Shown: in pieces, positions 46,781 to 57,138 of the stretch | How the letters are laid out: each line of letters opens with the position of its first letter | Position numbering within the stretch: position 1 is the first letter of the stretch | Origin: Onchidella celtica | Taxonomy: Eukaryota; Mollusca; Gastropoda; Systellommatophora; Onchidiidae | NCBI GenBank assembly: GCA_963931925.1 | Contig: OZ007576.1 | Span: forward strand, 15,094,302 to 15,158,301 | Reading direction: 5' to 3' | DNA length: 64,000 nt | Notes under the pieces: generated by a model | The model's database searches: none | Seen by the model: only the letters and a program-made list of their open reading frames with translations | What the model was told of the DNA's origin: nothing | Made by a program: the position numbers and the translations under genes

Positions 46781-47288
46781 AATCCAGCAGGCACATCGAC
46801 GCAATTGATGTAGGCTGCTTTTGCCAGTCTCGCAGCTAAGTAAAGTGTGTAACTTCGTTCCTGTTGAAGTCTTTTAGTTTTATTGTTCGGGGTTTTTTCA
46901 CTTGAAAAAGGCGAAAGCCGAAAATTTTGTGTATTTTCTGTCTTCTCTTTAGTTTGCTTTGTATTGTTTGGGTTTTATTTCTCACGCAGGGTTTCGCAAC
47001 ATACAACCTTTTCTTTTTGCCCAATTTTGACTTTGCCTATAGCCCTGCTGCGACCCCACAGTTTTTCTCTGGCTTCTTTGATATTTCGTGACATCTTGCC
47101 GGAGAATCATTTACTTCTGATTTAAGTTCACTTTTTGTGTCAATTTTTTTACATTTATGTAATATGTTGAAATTATGCAGTCTTTATAATTATTAAGTTG
47201 TATTGATTACACACAAAAAGTTTTAATAGATATGACACTGTTGGTCTCTTAAGCACTTGAGGACATATACATTTCCTCTGAACAATCC
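46781..47288 (+). other. Protease 3' UTR start, with a roughly 265-bp extra segment
   Basis: It follows the TAA and aligns with 533-755. An extra segment at about 46835-47100 is absent from the other copy. That segment includes a GGCGAAAGCC hairpin with a GAAA loop near 46908-46917, preceded by CACTTGAAAAA and followed by GAAAA. Confidence 0.7.
47284..47288. repeat. Target-site duplication AATCC, left of element C
   Basis: AATCC is repeated at 53876-53880. It is a 5-bp duplication flanking element C. Confidence 0.92.
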
Positions 47289-47896
47289 TGTAACAGCTGA
47301 GGTTGTTCTAGCACGTTATAGTAGGGGGGAGTTAGTTGATCTAACTACAACCCTTTAGAAAACGAAACTATTACAGCTGTAAAATGAATAAACACGAGAT
47401 CCGACGATAGATTAAATAATACTAAAGTTTAATCACTGTATAGTGAACAATAAATACTAGGAAGACACCAGCGAAACTAAATATCTACGCCACACAAAAG
47501 GAAACTCACTTACTCACCCCCCCCCCCCAACCACTCACACAGGTCTATATATATAAACATTCCTACAGAAAGTTCCCGAAATAAACGTTACCTTTGCCCT
47601 CGCACAAACTAACCAATCACGCATCAATACGTCATCAGGTTACATCACTCAAGGCCAAATCTGGCGTAAACATTCGTTCTCCACAGTGTTATCGAATGTT
47701 CGGGAACATACTAATATTTACTGAACGAGTCAAAACACCTGACAACAAGCGGGCGAGGAAAAAACTACTCACTAGGAGAAGAAGGTCAGGTCACGGAGTA
47801 CAGTACACTCTAGCGGTTGTCAAGAAGAAATGAACACATGCTCACCAGTGTAACAAGCAAACGGGGGAGGGCAAGGGATAGCTTGCAGATGCTACA
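47289..47896 (-). repeat. 3' LTR of element C (left on the map)
   Basis: It is 608 bp, TGTAACAG to GCTACA on plus. A TATATATATAAA stretch is at about 47546-47557. A plus-strand AATAAA (about 47385-47390) could end sense transcripts of the protease gene. It differs from the right LTR mainly in the length of a C tract. Confidence 0.92.
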
Positions 47897-47912
47897 CAAC
47901 TCCCCAATTTAA
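47897..47912 (-). other. Polypurine tract of element C
   Basis: On minus it reads AAATTGGGGAGTTG directly before the LTR's TGTAGC. It is shorter than the tracts of elements A and B. Confidence 0.6.
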
Positions 47913-48700
47913 GTTGAATATTTTCAACTCCGAAACATTATTCAGCGTCTGCAATATCTTGAAATAACAATCTTACAGTACTCCCAATCTCACAAAGGTA
48001 GTTGCTAATTCTATTACAATTATTAACAATTTCAGTGTCTTCCCGAATGTCATCACAAATACAATACAATGCAGTGTACTTTGTATCACTAATACCATAA
48101 CTAATACAATACCGTCATTGCTTCCCAATAGTAAACATTAGGCCTACTAGTCAAAATAACACAACGCCACCACTGTGGTGAAACAATGGTCAATGATATT
48201 ATTACAAATCATATATGGTGAAACGATGGCCCATCGCTTACACAATGCTTCGTGCACGAATCATAGCATATAACTTGTTGTACATAACATGGTTATCTCC
48301 AAAATGTATAACTCATACGTACAATGGCAAAAATACCAATACATACCGACCACTGGTTAGGGTCTTTCTTCATCATATTAGGCCAAAACAAGTTACAACA
48401 TTGCAACATAACACAAACACTGCTTGCTCGCAGTCCCCATTTGGGTTACATTTTCCAAAAATTACACCAAGTTCCATTGGTAACTAATATGACATAGCAT
48501 AAAATCAAAATGTGACTAACACATCATGACTCTCTACCAGCCATCAATTCAATATTCAGTTACAGATGAACTATGTCCCCAATTACAGTACAATACTGCC
48601 GTCCTAGCAATTCATCTAGTAGGCAAAAGTATGGGTTACAATGCATTTCACTGATAGTGTACTACTTTAAAATACCCTGCTCAGGAAATCGGCACAGACA
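47913..48700 (-). other. Element C 3' untranslated interior
   Basis: Non-coding sequence lies between the pol end and the polypurine tract. No env-like frame is visible on minus. Confidence 0.65.
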
Positions 48701-48756
48701 TTTTCTCTGCCTTTTACGTAGTGAATCCTGAATCGATAAGACTGTAAAAATAAACT

Positions 48757-49089
48757 CTATCGTAATAACTTTGGACTGTCAAACTTGGCAGAGTTCAAAA
48801 ACGCTAATGACCGATGGTCAGTTTGGAGCACAAACTCCTTTCCATACAAATACAAAGTAAACTTTTTTACAGCCCAAACAATAGCTAAACATTCGCGCTC
48901 TGAGACCGAATATTTTGTCTCACGAGGCAATAGCTTACGACTAGCATATGCCACAGGGTACAACTTTCCCTCGTGTTCCTGCATAAGACTAGCGCCTAAT
49001 CCGCGATCTGATGCATCAGTTGCTAAGACAAACTCTTTGGAAAAATCTGGCAAACATAACACGGGTTTGGAGATAATGACGTTCTTCAA
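48757..49089 (-). pseudogene. pol: Element C RNase H domain
   Basis: It contains LATDASDRGLGASLMQ, ERECLAIVWAVKKF and QTDHRSLAFL, the RNase H catalytic blocks. A frame break near 49140, at a run of eight T on plus, separates it from RT. It stops early at 48757, slightly before the usual RNase H end. Confidence 0.88.
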
Positions 49090-49148
49090 AGAGGTGTACG
49101 CTTTCTCCTGCGTTTCATCCCACTGAACTATATTGGGCTATATTTTTT

Positions 49149-49706
49149 TTATTGACCCTTTCTAAGTAAATCAGACAATGGTGATGCAATCGCTGAAAAG
49201 TTAGGAATAAATTCATGGTAATATCCCACTAATCCTAAGAATGCTTTCACTTCCTTCTTAGCGGTGGGTCTGGGTGCGTCTCGTACCTTACATACATTCT
49301 CTTCTAACAGGCCAATCATACCTTCTCCCACTAAGTGTCCAACAAAGTCTACTTCAGACGTTCCAATCAGACACTTCGATGGTCTTGCAGTTAATCCAGC
49401 TTGGTCCATCCTCTGCAGTAAGTCCTTGAGAGTCTTCACATGCTCGTCGAATGTCTCTGTATGAATCAGCAGGTCGTCCACATATGCTGTCACATTGTTC
49501 ATTCCACGGATCAATGGCTTTACGATCCTGTTCAGTGTGGCTCCTGAGTTCATCATCCCAAAAGGCATCCGAATGAATTCATAGTGTTCGCCCATGGTGA
49601 CGAACGCCGTCTTGGGAATGTCTTGCTCTCGAACTTTCACTTGCCAGTATCCCTTGCTCAGGTCAATCCGAGAGAATAATTTTCCTCTCGAGAGACTCTG
49701 AAACAC
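49149..49706 (-). pseudogene. pol: Element C RT domain, C-terminal part
   Basis: It has FSRIDLSKGYWQ, RMPFGMMNSGATLNR and the catalytic TAYVDDLLIHT, then VDFVGHLVG and KEVKAFLGLVGYY. A frameshift near 49700-49745 disconnects it from the RT N-terminus in the next frame. Confidence 0.9.
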
Positions 49707-51087
49707 TTCTAATGGCGCTGCTGTCGGATGAGTCGAATACTGTGATCTTGTTTAACCTCCTGTAGTCGATGCAGACTCGGTTGGATCCGTCCTTCTTCTT
49801 GACGACAACAATAGGTGAAGCATAAGCTGATGAGCTCCTTCGAATGATGCCCAGCCGTTCCATAGTGCTAAGCTCCTCCTTCAATGAGTCGCGCATAGCG
49901 TAGGGCACCGGGTATGGTCGTTGACGAACTGGTACTTCTGTCGTCAGGTCGATGCGATGTTCACCCAACTGGCAGCATCCAGGGAGATTGGTGAAGACGT
50001 GCTGGTAATTCTTCACCACATCGCAGAGTTCTTGACGTTGTTCCGATGTCAGTTGCGTTCCATACTGGACATCTCTGTAGCTTTCCTTCTGGTCCCAGCT
50101 TCCTAGGTCGGCAAGGTCCTCCGTCGTTCCACCGTTGTCGCCTTCCAGGTCGCAGTCCTCGATGATTATCATGCCAGCTGACTCCACGGGTTGACTCTTG
50201 TCCATCATGTCGTCCTCTGCCAGTACAGTCTCAGCACTATCACCGCCGCCGTCCTTTATGGCGTTGACATGTCCAGGCGTGATATCTCTCCTACTGTTGT
50301 CCATCCCACACATCTCGGTCACAATAGGTCTCGGTTCCATTGCCACTGCTGCTGCTTTTGACGTCCTTGGAATGTATCTCTTGAGGAGGTTGGCGTGCAA
50401 GGTCTTTTCTTTTGCACCCATCTTGACTCTATAGTCGTTAACACCGACAACTGAGACTACCTTATATGGTCCCTTCCATTGGACTAGGAGCTTGTTAGTG
50501 TTCGTCGGCAGTAGCACCAACACTTCATCTCCGGGGCGGAACTTCCTCTCTCGCGCTTTCCGGTCGTAGTAGGTCTTCTGTCTACCTTGAGCCTTGGAGA
50601 GTTCTTCCGTCGCTAACTTCCATGTGTCCTCCAGCCTCTCACGTAGTTCCATGACGTACTGGTAACTGGTCTTCGTTTCCGGCTCCTCTACGTCCTTGGT
50701 CCATAGTTGTCGTAAGATGTGCATTGGTCCTCTCACAGTTCTCCCATACAGCAACTCGAATGGGGCAAACTTGGTCGACTCTTGGGGAACTTCACGATAT
50801 GCGAAGAGCAGCGGGTTGATGTATCTGTGCCACTGCTTGGGTTGCTCTGCGCACAGTCGTCTCAATGTTTTCTTCAGCGTGCCGTTGAATCGCTCCACCA
50901 ACCCGTTGCACATAGGGTGGTAGGCTGTAGTGGTCGACTGTCGAATTCCCAGTAGTCTATTCGTTTCCTTCATGACATCTGACATAAACTGGGTCCCTTG
51001 GTCCGACAAGATCTCTTCGGGCACACCCAAACGGCTGTAGATGTTCACTAAGGCTTCTGCTACCGTTTCTGCGTCGATCTTCTTCAA
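49663..51087 (-). pseudogene. pol: Element C integrase core and RT N-terminus
   Basis: The frame begins within the integrase core (AETVAEALVNIYSRLGV). It has second Asp ILSDQGTQFMSD, Glu HPMCNGLVERFN, the GPY module (LLVQWKGPYKVV), an acidic linker, and the RT start (SPIVVVKKKDGSNRVCIDY). It is not in frame with the upstream ORF because of a deletion at about 51090-51110. Confidence 0.9.
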
Positions 51088-53153
51088 GGGTGTGGCTTCG
51101 GGGTATACACCAGGATATACCGATGTCCACCTTCACTTGGGGGGTCGATAGGTCCTACTAAGTCCACGGCCACTCGCCTAAATGGTACGTCCACTACTGG
51201 CATACTCTGCAGGTGCACCTTTGGTGTCGCTCCTTTGTTCACTGTCCTCTGGCATATGTCGCATGAGCGGCAGTATCTCGCGACGTCACCTTCAATTCCA
51301 GGCCAATAAAAATTGCTCATAACTCTGCCTTTGGTTTTCTTCACGCCGAGGTGTCCTCCGACGATCGAGTCGTGGGCTACACTCAATACATACTCTCTCA
51401 GTTTCTCGGGTAGTACCACTTGCCTTATAACCGTCGCCTGTCTCAGGTCCTTGTAGATCCGGTACAGTACTCCTCCATGTTTCTCAAAATGAACAGATTT
51501 ATTGCCTCTATTAGTTGGGATCTTCTTCTGCTCTAACTTCCTAATGACTTCGTCTTCTTCTTGGAGTCGGATAAGTTCCTCTCTATCCACTCCCGCGTGC
51601 CGTTCTGCCCTCGGCACCTTCAGCGACGTAGACCGGTCCTTCCTCTTCTCCTGGGCCCTCGTGGTCACCGCTCCTACCATCACCTCAGTATCAGGGTCGT
51701 ACGGATCCTTCGCTCCGTCCACGTTCCCGACTACTAGGTCGCAGATGGTCTCCGGGAGACACAGCGCCGTCACTTTGCCCGTCAGGTAAGGCGTCTTCAC
51801 GTCGATAACGGCTTCCTCCGCCGCTAGCAAGGAGTTATCGATCCTCGCGATAAGTTTCTTCCCACCGGTGAGCTGTCCGTCGTCCACCAGTGCTCGCCGC
51901 ACCACTACACCTTCACAGCCGGTATCTCTTAGGACATCTACCGCTCGATTTCCAATCAAGCCCTTCATCACTGGTAACTTCAGCTTCTCCACGGTCCTTC
52001 CGTCACTGCATCCTCCGCACGTAACAGGCACCGCTAACTGTAGCTTCCCGTCCTTCATTACCGCTTGAACGTTGATGCTGGTGTCAGCCGTCGTCGCATC
52101 CTGTCTCGACGACTCGTCCGCCGCTATCACTACGGCCGCCGCCGCCTTGTTCGGCTTGCCTCGTCCCATATCCTTCTGGGCTGGACACATCCTCCGAACG
52201 TGGCCTGGCTTTCCACAAAGGTAACATTTCAACTCACCTTTGTCGTTTAACTTTGCACGACACTCCGTCGCCTTGTGTCCCGGCCTCTGGCACCTATGGC
52301 AGACCTGTGGGCTTCTGTCTCCGTTGGGCCTCTGTCGCACTGGCCGGCTCTGCAGTCTGGCGCTCCCGCTGAGCGTCCGGTTCCTCGCTACCAGGTACGC
52401 CTCCGCTGAATCTGCGATGTCCTGTAGCGTCTTTGGTTTCCTCTCCCTCACATGGGTTGCAAGGTCTGGTGGGCAGGCATCCATGAATTGCTCTCTGACG
52501 AACAGATCTCTCACTCCTTCGTAGGTCTCCTCCGTCTTCGACAGCTTTATCCACCTCTCTAGATAGGTCTTGATCCTGGTCAAAAACATTCCAACATCTT
52601 CTCCATCTTCAGGCTTACCTTGTCTGAACATGAGTCTGTATCCGTCCTCTGACAGGTTGTACCTCTTCTGCAACGCTTCCTTGACCTTGTCGTAGTCCTT
52701 GGCTTCGTCGATCGGTAGTCTGCAGAAGCACTCCAAAGCTCTCCCGGTCAGCAGGGCAGACAGTGATGTCGTCCAAGTGGATCTGGGCCATTCAGCTGTC
52801 TCGGCAAACCTCTCAAACCGCAGCAACCAGCTATCCAGATCGTCCTTCTTGTCCTGAAATGCAGGTAGCTTGGGTCTCTTAGAACTGGCGTGGTCGTCGG
52901 TCTTCTGCGCTGAGTCGTTGCCTCCACGTTGCTGGCGGATCTTCTCCATCTCCAACTCGTGGTTCATCTCCTTCTCCCGAGCCTGTCGTTCAGCCTCCTT
53001 CTCCCGAGCCTGTCGTTCAGCCTCCTTCTCCTGTCGTTGAGCCTCCAGCTGTCTTTCTCTTTCTAGGCCTTCACGGAGGTAGTCCCGTCTCTCCTGCCCA
53101 GTGAGCTCCATAGCGTCCGCTTCCTGGCTAAGCCTTCCAATAACCTCCGACAT
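51084..53153 (-). CDS. gag-pol: Element C Gag-protease-integrase N-terminus
   Basis: This is one 689-codon frame starting MSEVIGRLSQEADAMEL. A Glu/Arg/Gln-rich coiled coil with the unit AERQAREKE twice is followed by a capsid-like region (LPAFQDKKDDLDSWLLRFER). Two zinc knuckles follow, CHRCQRPGHKATEC and CYLCGKPGHVRRMC, where element A has one. Then come the protease active site VLRDTGCEGVVV, the integrase HHCC domain (HDSIVGGHLG to CRSCDICQRT), and first Asp VAVDLVGPIDPP. It ends after RYILV, where a deletion shifts the frame. Gag and pol are fused here without a stop, unlike element A. Confidence 0.92.
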   Translation of the reverse strand: MSEVIGRLSQEADAMELTGQERRDYLREGLERERQLEAQRQEKEAERQAREKEAERQAREKEMNHELEMEKIRQQRGGNDSAQKTDDHASSKRPKLPAFQDKKDDLDSWLLRFERFAETAEWPRSTWTTSLSALLTGRALECFCRLPIDEAKDYDKVKEALQKRYNLSEDGYRLMFRQGKPEDGEDVGMFLTRIKTYLERWIKLSKTEETYEGVRDLFVREQFMDACPPDLATHVRERKPKTLQDIADSAEAYLVARNRTLSGSARLQSRPVRQRPNGDRSPQVCHRCQRPGHKATECRAKLNDKGELKCYLCGKPGHVRRMCPAQKDMGRGKPNKAAAAVVIAADESSRQDATTADTSINVQAVMKDGKLQLAVPVTCGGCSDGRTVEKLKLPVMKGLIGNRAVDVLRDTGCEGVVVRRALVDDGQLTGGKKLIARIDNSLLAAEEAVIDVKTPYLTGKVTALCLPETICDLVVGNVDGAKDPYDPDTEVMVGAVTTRAQEKRKDRSTSLKVPRAERHAGVDREELIRLQEEDEVIRKLEQKKIPTNRGNKSVHFEKHGGVLYRIYKDLRQATVIRQVVLPEKLREYVLSVAHDSIVGGHLGVKKTKGRVMSNFYWPGIEGDVARYCRSCDICQRTVNKGATPKVHLQSMPVVDVPFRRVAVDLVGPIDPPSEGGHRYILVYTPKPHP

Positions 53154-53242
53154 GTTGTAGATAGCTTGTCGATGATATTCCTACAGTAAACTATGTAAAT
53201 AAATCTAGTAATTTAGATCTGGTCCGTTCGAATATGGTCGGA

Positions 53243-53260
53243 TCCCGGACGAGCCCCCAA
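53243..53260 (-). other. Primer binding site of element C (tRNA-Pro type)
   Basis: On minus it reads TGGGGGCTCGTCCGGGAT, identical to the classic tRNA-Pro primer site of murine leukaemia-type retroviruses. It lies three bases from the 5' LTR. Element B shares its first 13 bases. Confidence 0.9.
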
Positions 53261-53262
53261 TA

Positions 53263-53875
53263 TGTAACAGCTGAGGTTGTTCTAGCACGTTATAGTAGGG
53301 GGGAGTTAGTTGATCTAACTACAACCCTTTAGAAAACGAAACTATTACAGCTGTAAAATGAATAAACACGAGATCCGACGATAGATTAAATAATACTAAA
53401 GTTTAATCACTGTATAGTGAACAATAAATACTAGGAAGACACCAGCGAAACTAAATATCTACGCCACACAAAAGGAAACTCACTTACTCACCCCCCCCCC
53501 CCCCCCCAACCACTCACACAGGTCTATATATATAAACATTCCTACAGAAAGTTCCCGAAATAAACGTTACCTTTGCCCACGCACAAACTAACCAATCACG
53601 CATCAATACGTCATCAGGTTACATCACTCAAGGCCAAATCTGGCGTAAACATTCGTTCTCCACAGTGTTATCGAATGTTCGGGAACATACTAATATTTAC
53701 TGAACGAGTCAAAACACCTGACAACAAGCGGGCGAGGAAAAAACTACTCACTAGGAGAAGAAGGTCAGGTCACGGAGTACAGTACACTCTAGCGGTTGTC
53801 AAGAAGAAATGAACACATGCTCACCAGTGTAACAAGAAAACGGGGGAGGGCAAGGGATAGCTTGCAGATGCTACA
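53263..53875 (-). repeat. 5' LTR of element C (right on the map)
   Basis: It is 613 bp and nearly identical to 47289-47896, apart from a longer C tract (about 53490-53507) and a few substitutions. AATCC follows at 53876-53880. Confidence 0.92.
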
Positions 53876-55632
53876 AATCCAGTAAAAGAATACATTCTGC
53901 ATGTTACAAGTCTTGTCCTTGAAATAGTAGCAATTTGAAAACATTTCCATGGTGGACTAAATCAGTAAATATCATTTACCCCTGCAATAATCAATCAATA
54001 AATAACTTTTTTTATTTATTTTATATAATTTGATGCTAAATTCTAAAGCAGATACACCCCTGTAATAAATTAAAGCATCCAATACCAGTGAACATGTTAA
54101 GATTATCAGTTACATGGGATTATTGCATTTTATTGGCAACTGTTTTCCAACAAGTGCAAAGTAAAATGCAATAATCCTTTTATTCTACCCCACTATTTGA
54201 TAATAAACTTTTTTTTAAAAATAAAAACAAATAAATCATAAGCATTTTCGTAAGAATAAGTTGCCACATAATATCAGATGTGGATGTCTGCCAAGAATAC
54301 TATAGACATAATTTTGTTTTTATTTGTTCTGTGTTTTTGTTGACTGAATCAGACTGCACACGGCTTTCATTGACTTTATTTTGTATTCTTACTCTTAACT
54401 TAGCTCCACCTGTACAAGCTTTAAGAAAGAGAGCAAGCAATATGGGCATTTTTTCCCACGTCCTGTACAAGTGCTAAGAAAGGGAGCATGCCATATGGAC
54501 ATTTGTTTTGTTTTTTTTTTGCATGTTCGTATTTCTAAAAAAGGAATAGGGAACTCTGATCTAGGGGTGTAATAATAAACAGTCGGTGGTTGTCCACTTG
54601 TTTACACTATTGAGATTGGTGACCAAAGTTTCTCTGAAATGACTCATTTAAAATGAGGCAATAAACATTTAGACTGATGTCAACAAAGCTAAGTCTTTTA
54701 TATCTGGGATACCGGAATGAATCATGAGAAAGAAAAAATGAGATTTTCAAAATGCTGATCTTTTCCTATTTTTAATTCCTACCAACTAATACAAACAAGC
54801 AGTTTGATTTTTGCATGCATTTTCATTCTGTGCTAGGGCTTCAGTAAGACATTCCAGTGAAGTCAGCTGACCATTAATTTGATCATTTTCCCATCTGTCT
54901 AGTCAGTGATTCAATGAATCATTCCAATCCTTTGAGTCAGTTGACCATTTGATTATTTTCCCGTCTATCTATCTCAAATTTTAAAAAGCCACCCTTGCTC
55001 AGGATGTGATAATCTTGTTTTTCTTTCTCATGATTTTATCTGGTGTCCCAGATGGAAAGAATTTAGCATTGCTGACATAAGTCTGTTTCAAACTGTTTGA
55101 TATAATTTCAATCGAAAACGTCCTGTAATATGCCTACTTTTGTCACTGTCCTTGTCTGCTTTGCCACCATTTTTTTATTTTTTTTTACCAGTTTTATGTC
55201 CTTTACTGGATCTACTGCACATTGTTTATGCACTTCTATTCCTTACCGGATCTATTTTGTCACTTTTCTTGTAGCTTTTTTTAATAAATTGATGATTATG
55301 ATATAAACTACTGATTATTTCATAAAACTTTGGATTCGATTAGTACAATTATACACAGTACTTTTGGTTCTTTTTTTTATTTTTGGGTTATATTTTCAGA
55401 GTTCAGTTTAATTTTTGTCCTATTATCGTAACATACATAATTTTGTACATGTACAAGTTAAGAAAATCTTAAACTGCTCTTAAGAATGTATAGATCTGCA
55501 ATTGTATCTCTCTTGACGTCATGAAAGATTCTGTGGTCTTTTATTAAGATTGGACGAAAAAAAAAAAAAAGCTCTTTTGAGGTGAAAATTTAGATTTTTT
55601 TTATTTCTTAAATTTGAGACCCAAAATAACAG
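53876..55632 (+). repeat. Protease 3' UTR and flank continued (duplicated block)
   Basis: It resumes the block interrupted by element C and aligns with about 755-2381. It adds a unique stretch of about 45 bp after the target repeat. An AATAAA-containing stretch near 53996-54002 corresponds to the candidate polyadenylation signal at 830-835. Confidence 0.8.
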
Positions 55633-56324
55633 ATTAGCTTTGGATAAGAATTATAAAAATTACCTTTCGCCGCCTCTGTGATTTTATCGTCTTGTTAGTA
55701 CACAATGGAGTGGTCGGCACTTCCGTATAATATCGTACCCAATTCCGTGAAGATAGAAGAGTATAGTAGACCAAAACTGGCAACGAGCTAAATAAATGTA
55801 CAATATTTGGCCAACTATGACCATTAATAACCTTTAAAAGCTACCAGTCTATGATTGTTTTCACGTATACTTGTTTTCTGATGACCACGACCTATGATTT
55901 GGTTCTGGTAGCAATTTGACCTCGTGAATGGACCTCCCACGGCATATCAGAGGATAGACTAAATGGACATTTAAATAAATCTGAACACCACAATAACAGA
56001 ACCATCAAGCGTATATACAAATCGACAGGTAGACGAAACAAGAAATGTTTATCAAATGGACTTCGCGGTTTCCCGAGAATAGTAAATAAACTTTCTTTTG
56101 AACCTAAGCAAAGAGACTCGGGGATCTTTTAAAAAACTGATATGATCTGCAGCATTTCAAACTAGAAGAACGCTGACTTTTACAAGGATATCATGTGAAC
56201 ATTTCGTTGTTAGAGATGTTAGGGGACCAGGTAAAAATTTTAAAAAATATGATGAGCAATCTCCACGTTATATACTAATCTACATTCAATATTTTTTTTG
56301 TTGTTGATATATTAATGAAGACTA
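55633..56324. other. Intergenic sequence, nothing recognised
   Basis: No coding exon or repeat was recognised. It begins where the duplicated protease flank ends. Confidence 0.5.
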
Positions 56325-56720
56325 CTTTCCCTTCGTTTTTATACACATTTTGATTCAGTTTACAATATTAGAAAATAGTTTCAATAACTATTCCCTCAAA
56401 ACGTATTCAGTGTAACATTTTTACGTTACTTCCTCCCGACTCCAAGCCAAAACCTGCCGTTTGGCACAGTGCACCTTGCATAATCACCAACGGTCGGTGG
56501 TTAAGATTTGGTCCTGTGGTACACCTCTCGTGGTTAACATTTGAGCCCGTGATGTGTCTCGTGCAGACAACCCTGTGGTACGCCTCTCATGACCCTGTGA
56601 TGAGGATCTAACGGTCTTGTGGTGTGTCCATGCTAAGATTACAGACTCCAATCCTTTTGGACAGGGAACTGGATTTAACAGGCCGTTACTACATTTAGAT
56701 TGACTAAAAATAGCCAATGT
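56325..56720 (+). repeat. Dispersed repeat, copy 2 of an unnamed family
   Basis: Landmarks are shared in order with 22315-22690. The middle has an internal repeat of GACCCTGTG/CGTGATGTGTCTCGTG-like units. No coding potential. Confidence 0.45.
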
Positions 56721-56929
56721 CATGGGACATTCGAGCCGTTCAGCACTATGGTAAAGTACTGCTGCTATGGATTAGTTTGAGCGATTCGCGACACAAAGAC
56801 CAGCTGTATGCGAAAGATGCATTATTTTTTATACCTACATGTATAAAAAACCAGAGAAAGCCAGGGCTTGGGGCGAGAGCCCGTGGAAGGACTAGTTCTG
56901 ACGCTAAACATGTAACAGTTTAGAGCGCA

Positions 56930-57138
56930 ATATTATTTTTTTTAAAAAAATCAAATAAAAATTCATCCACCCCCTCATCTCTCCACCCCCGACACCCTCC
57001 GCCCTTTCCAAAAAAAAAAAAACGCCGACCGCCACTGCACTGTAGCAACGACGTACCTGCTCCTGGGTGCAATGACACAAAGGCAAATTTCCCAAATGGG
57101 ATTAAAGGAGTATACAAAATAATACAAATACAAATCAA
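56930..57138 (+). mobile_element. SINE fragment (SINE 4), 5'-truncated
   Basis: It matches the 3' part of SINE 1: C/T-rich stretch, CGCCGACCGCCACTGCACTG, CAAATTTCCCAAATGGGATT and a TAATACAAATACAAAT tail. The tRNA head and most of the core are missing. Confidence 0.8.

Larger units (their letters stand above)
47289..53875 (-). mobile_element. Gmr1-like LTR retrotransposon C
   Basis: This 6.6-kb element on minus has near-identical LTRs (47289-47896 and 53263-53875), a perfect 18-base tRNA-Pro-type primer site, a gag-protease-integrase frame, RT and RNase H, and AATCC target repeats. The order is again integrase before RT. It sits between the stop of the protease gene and the AATAAA equivalent to 830-835, so it probably lies in that gene's 3' UTR, antisense. 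Pol has at least three frame breaks despite the young LTRs. Confidence 0.92.

Noticed and set aside
47594..47833. 79-codon plus ORF repeated at 53573-53812
   Set aside because: It lies in the two LTRs of element C, on the antisense strand, with no recognisable domain.
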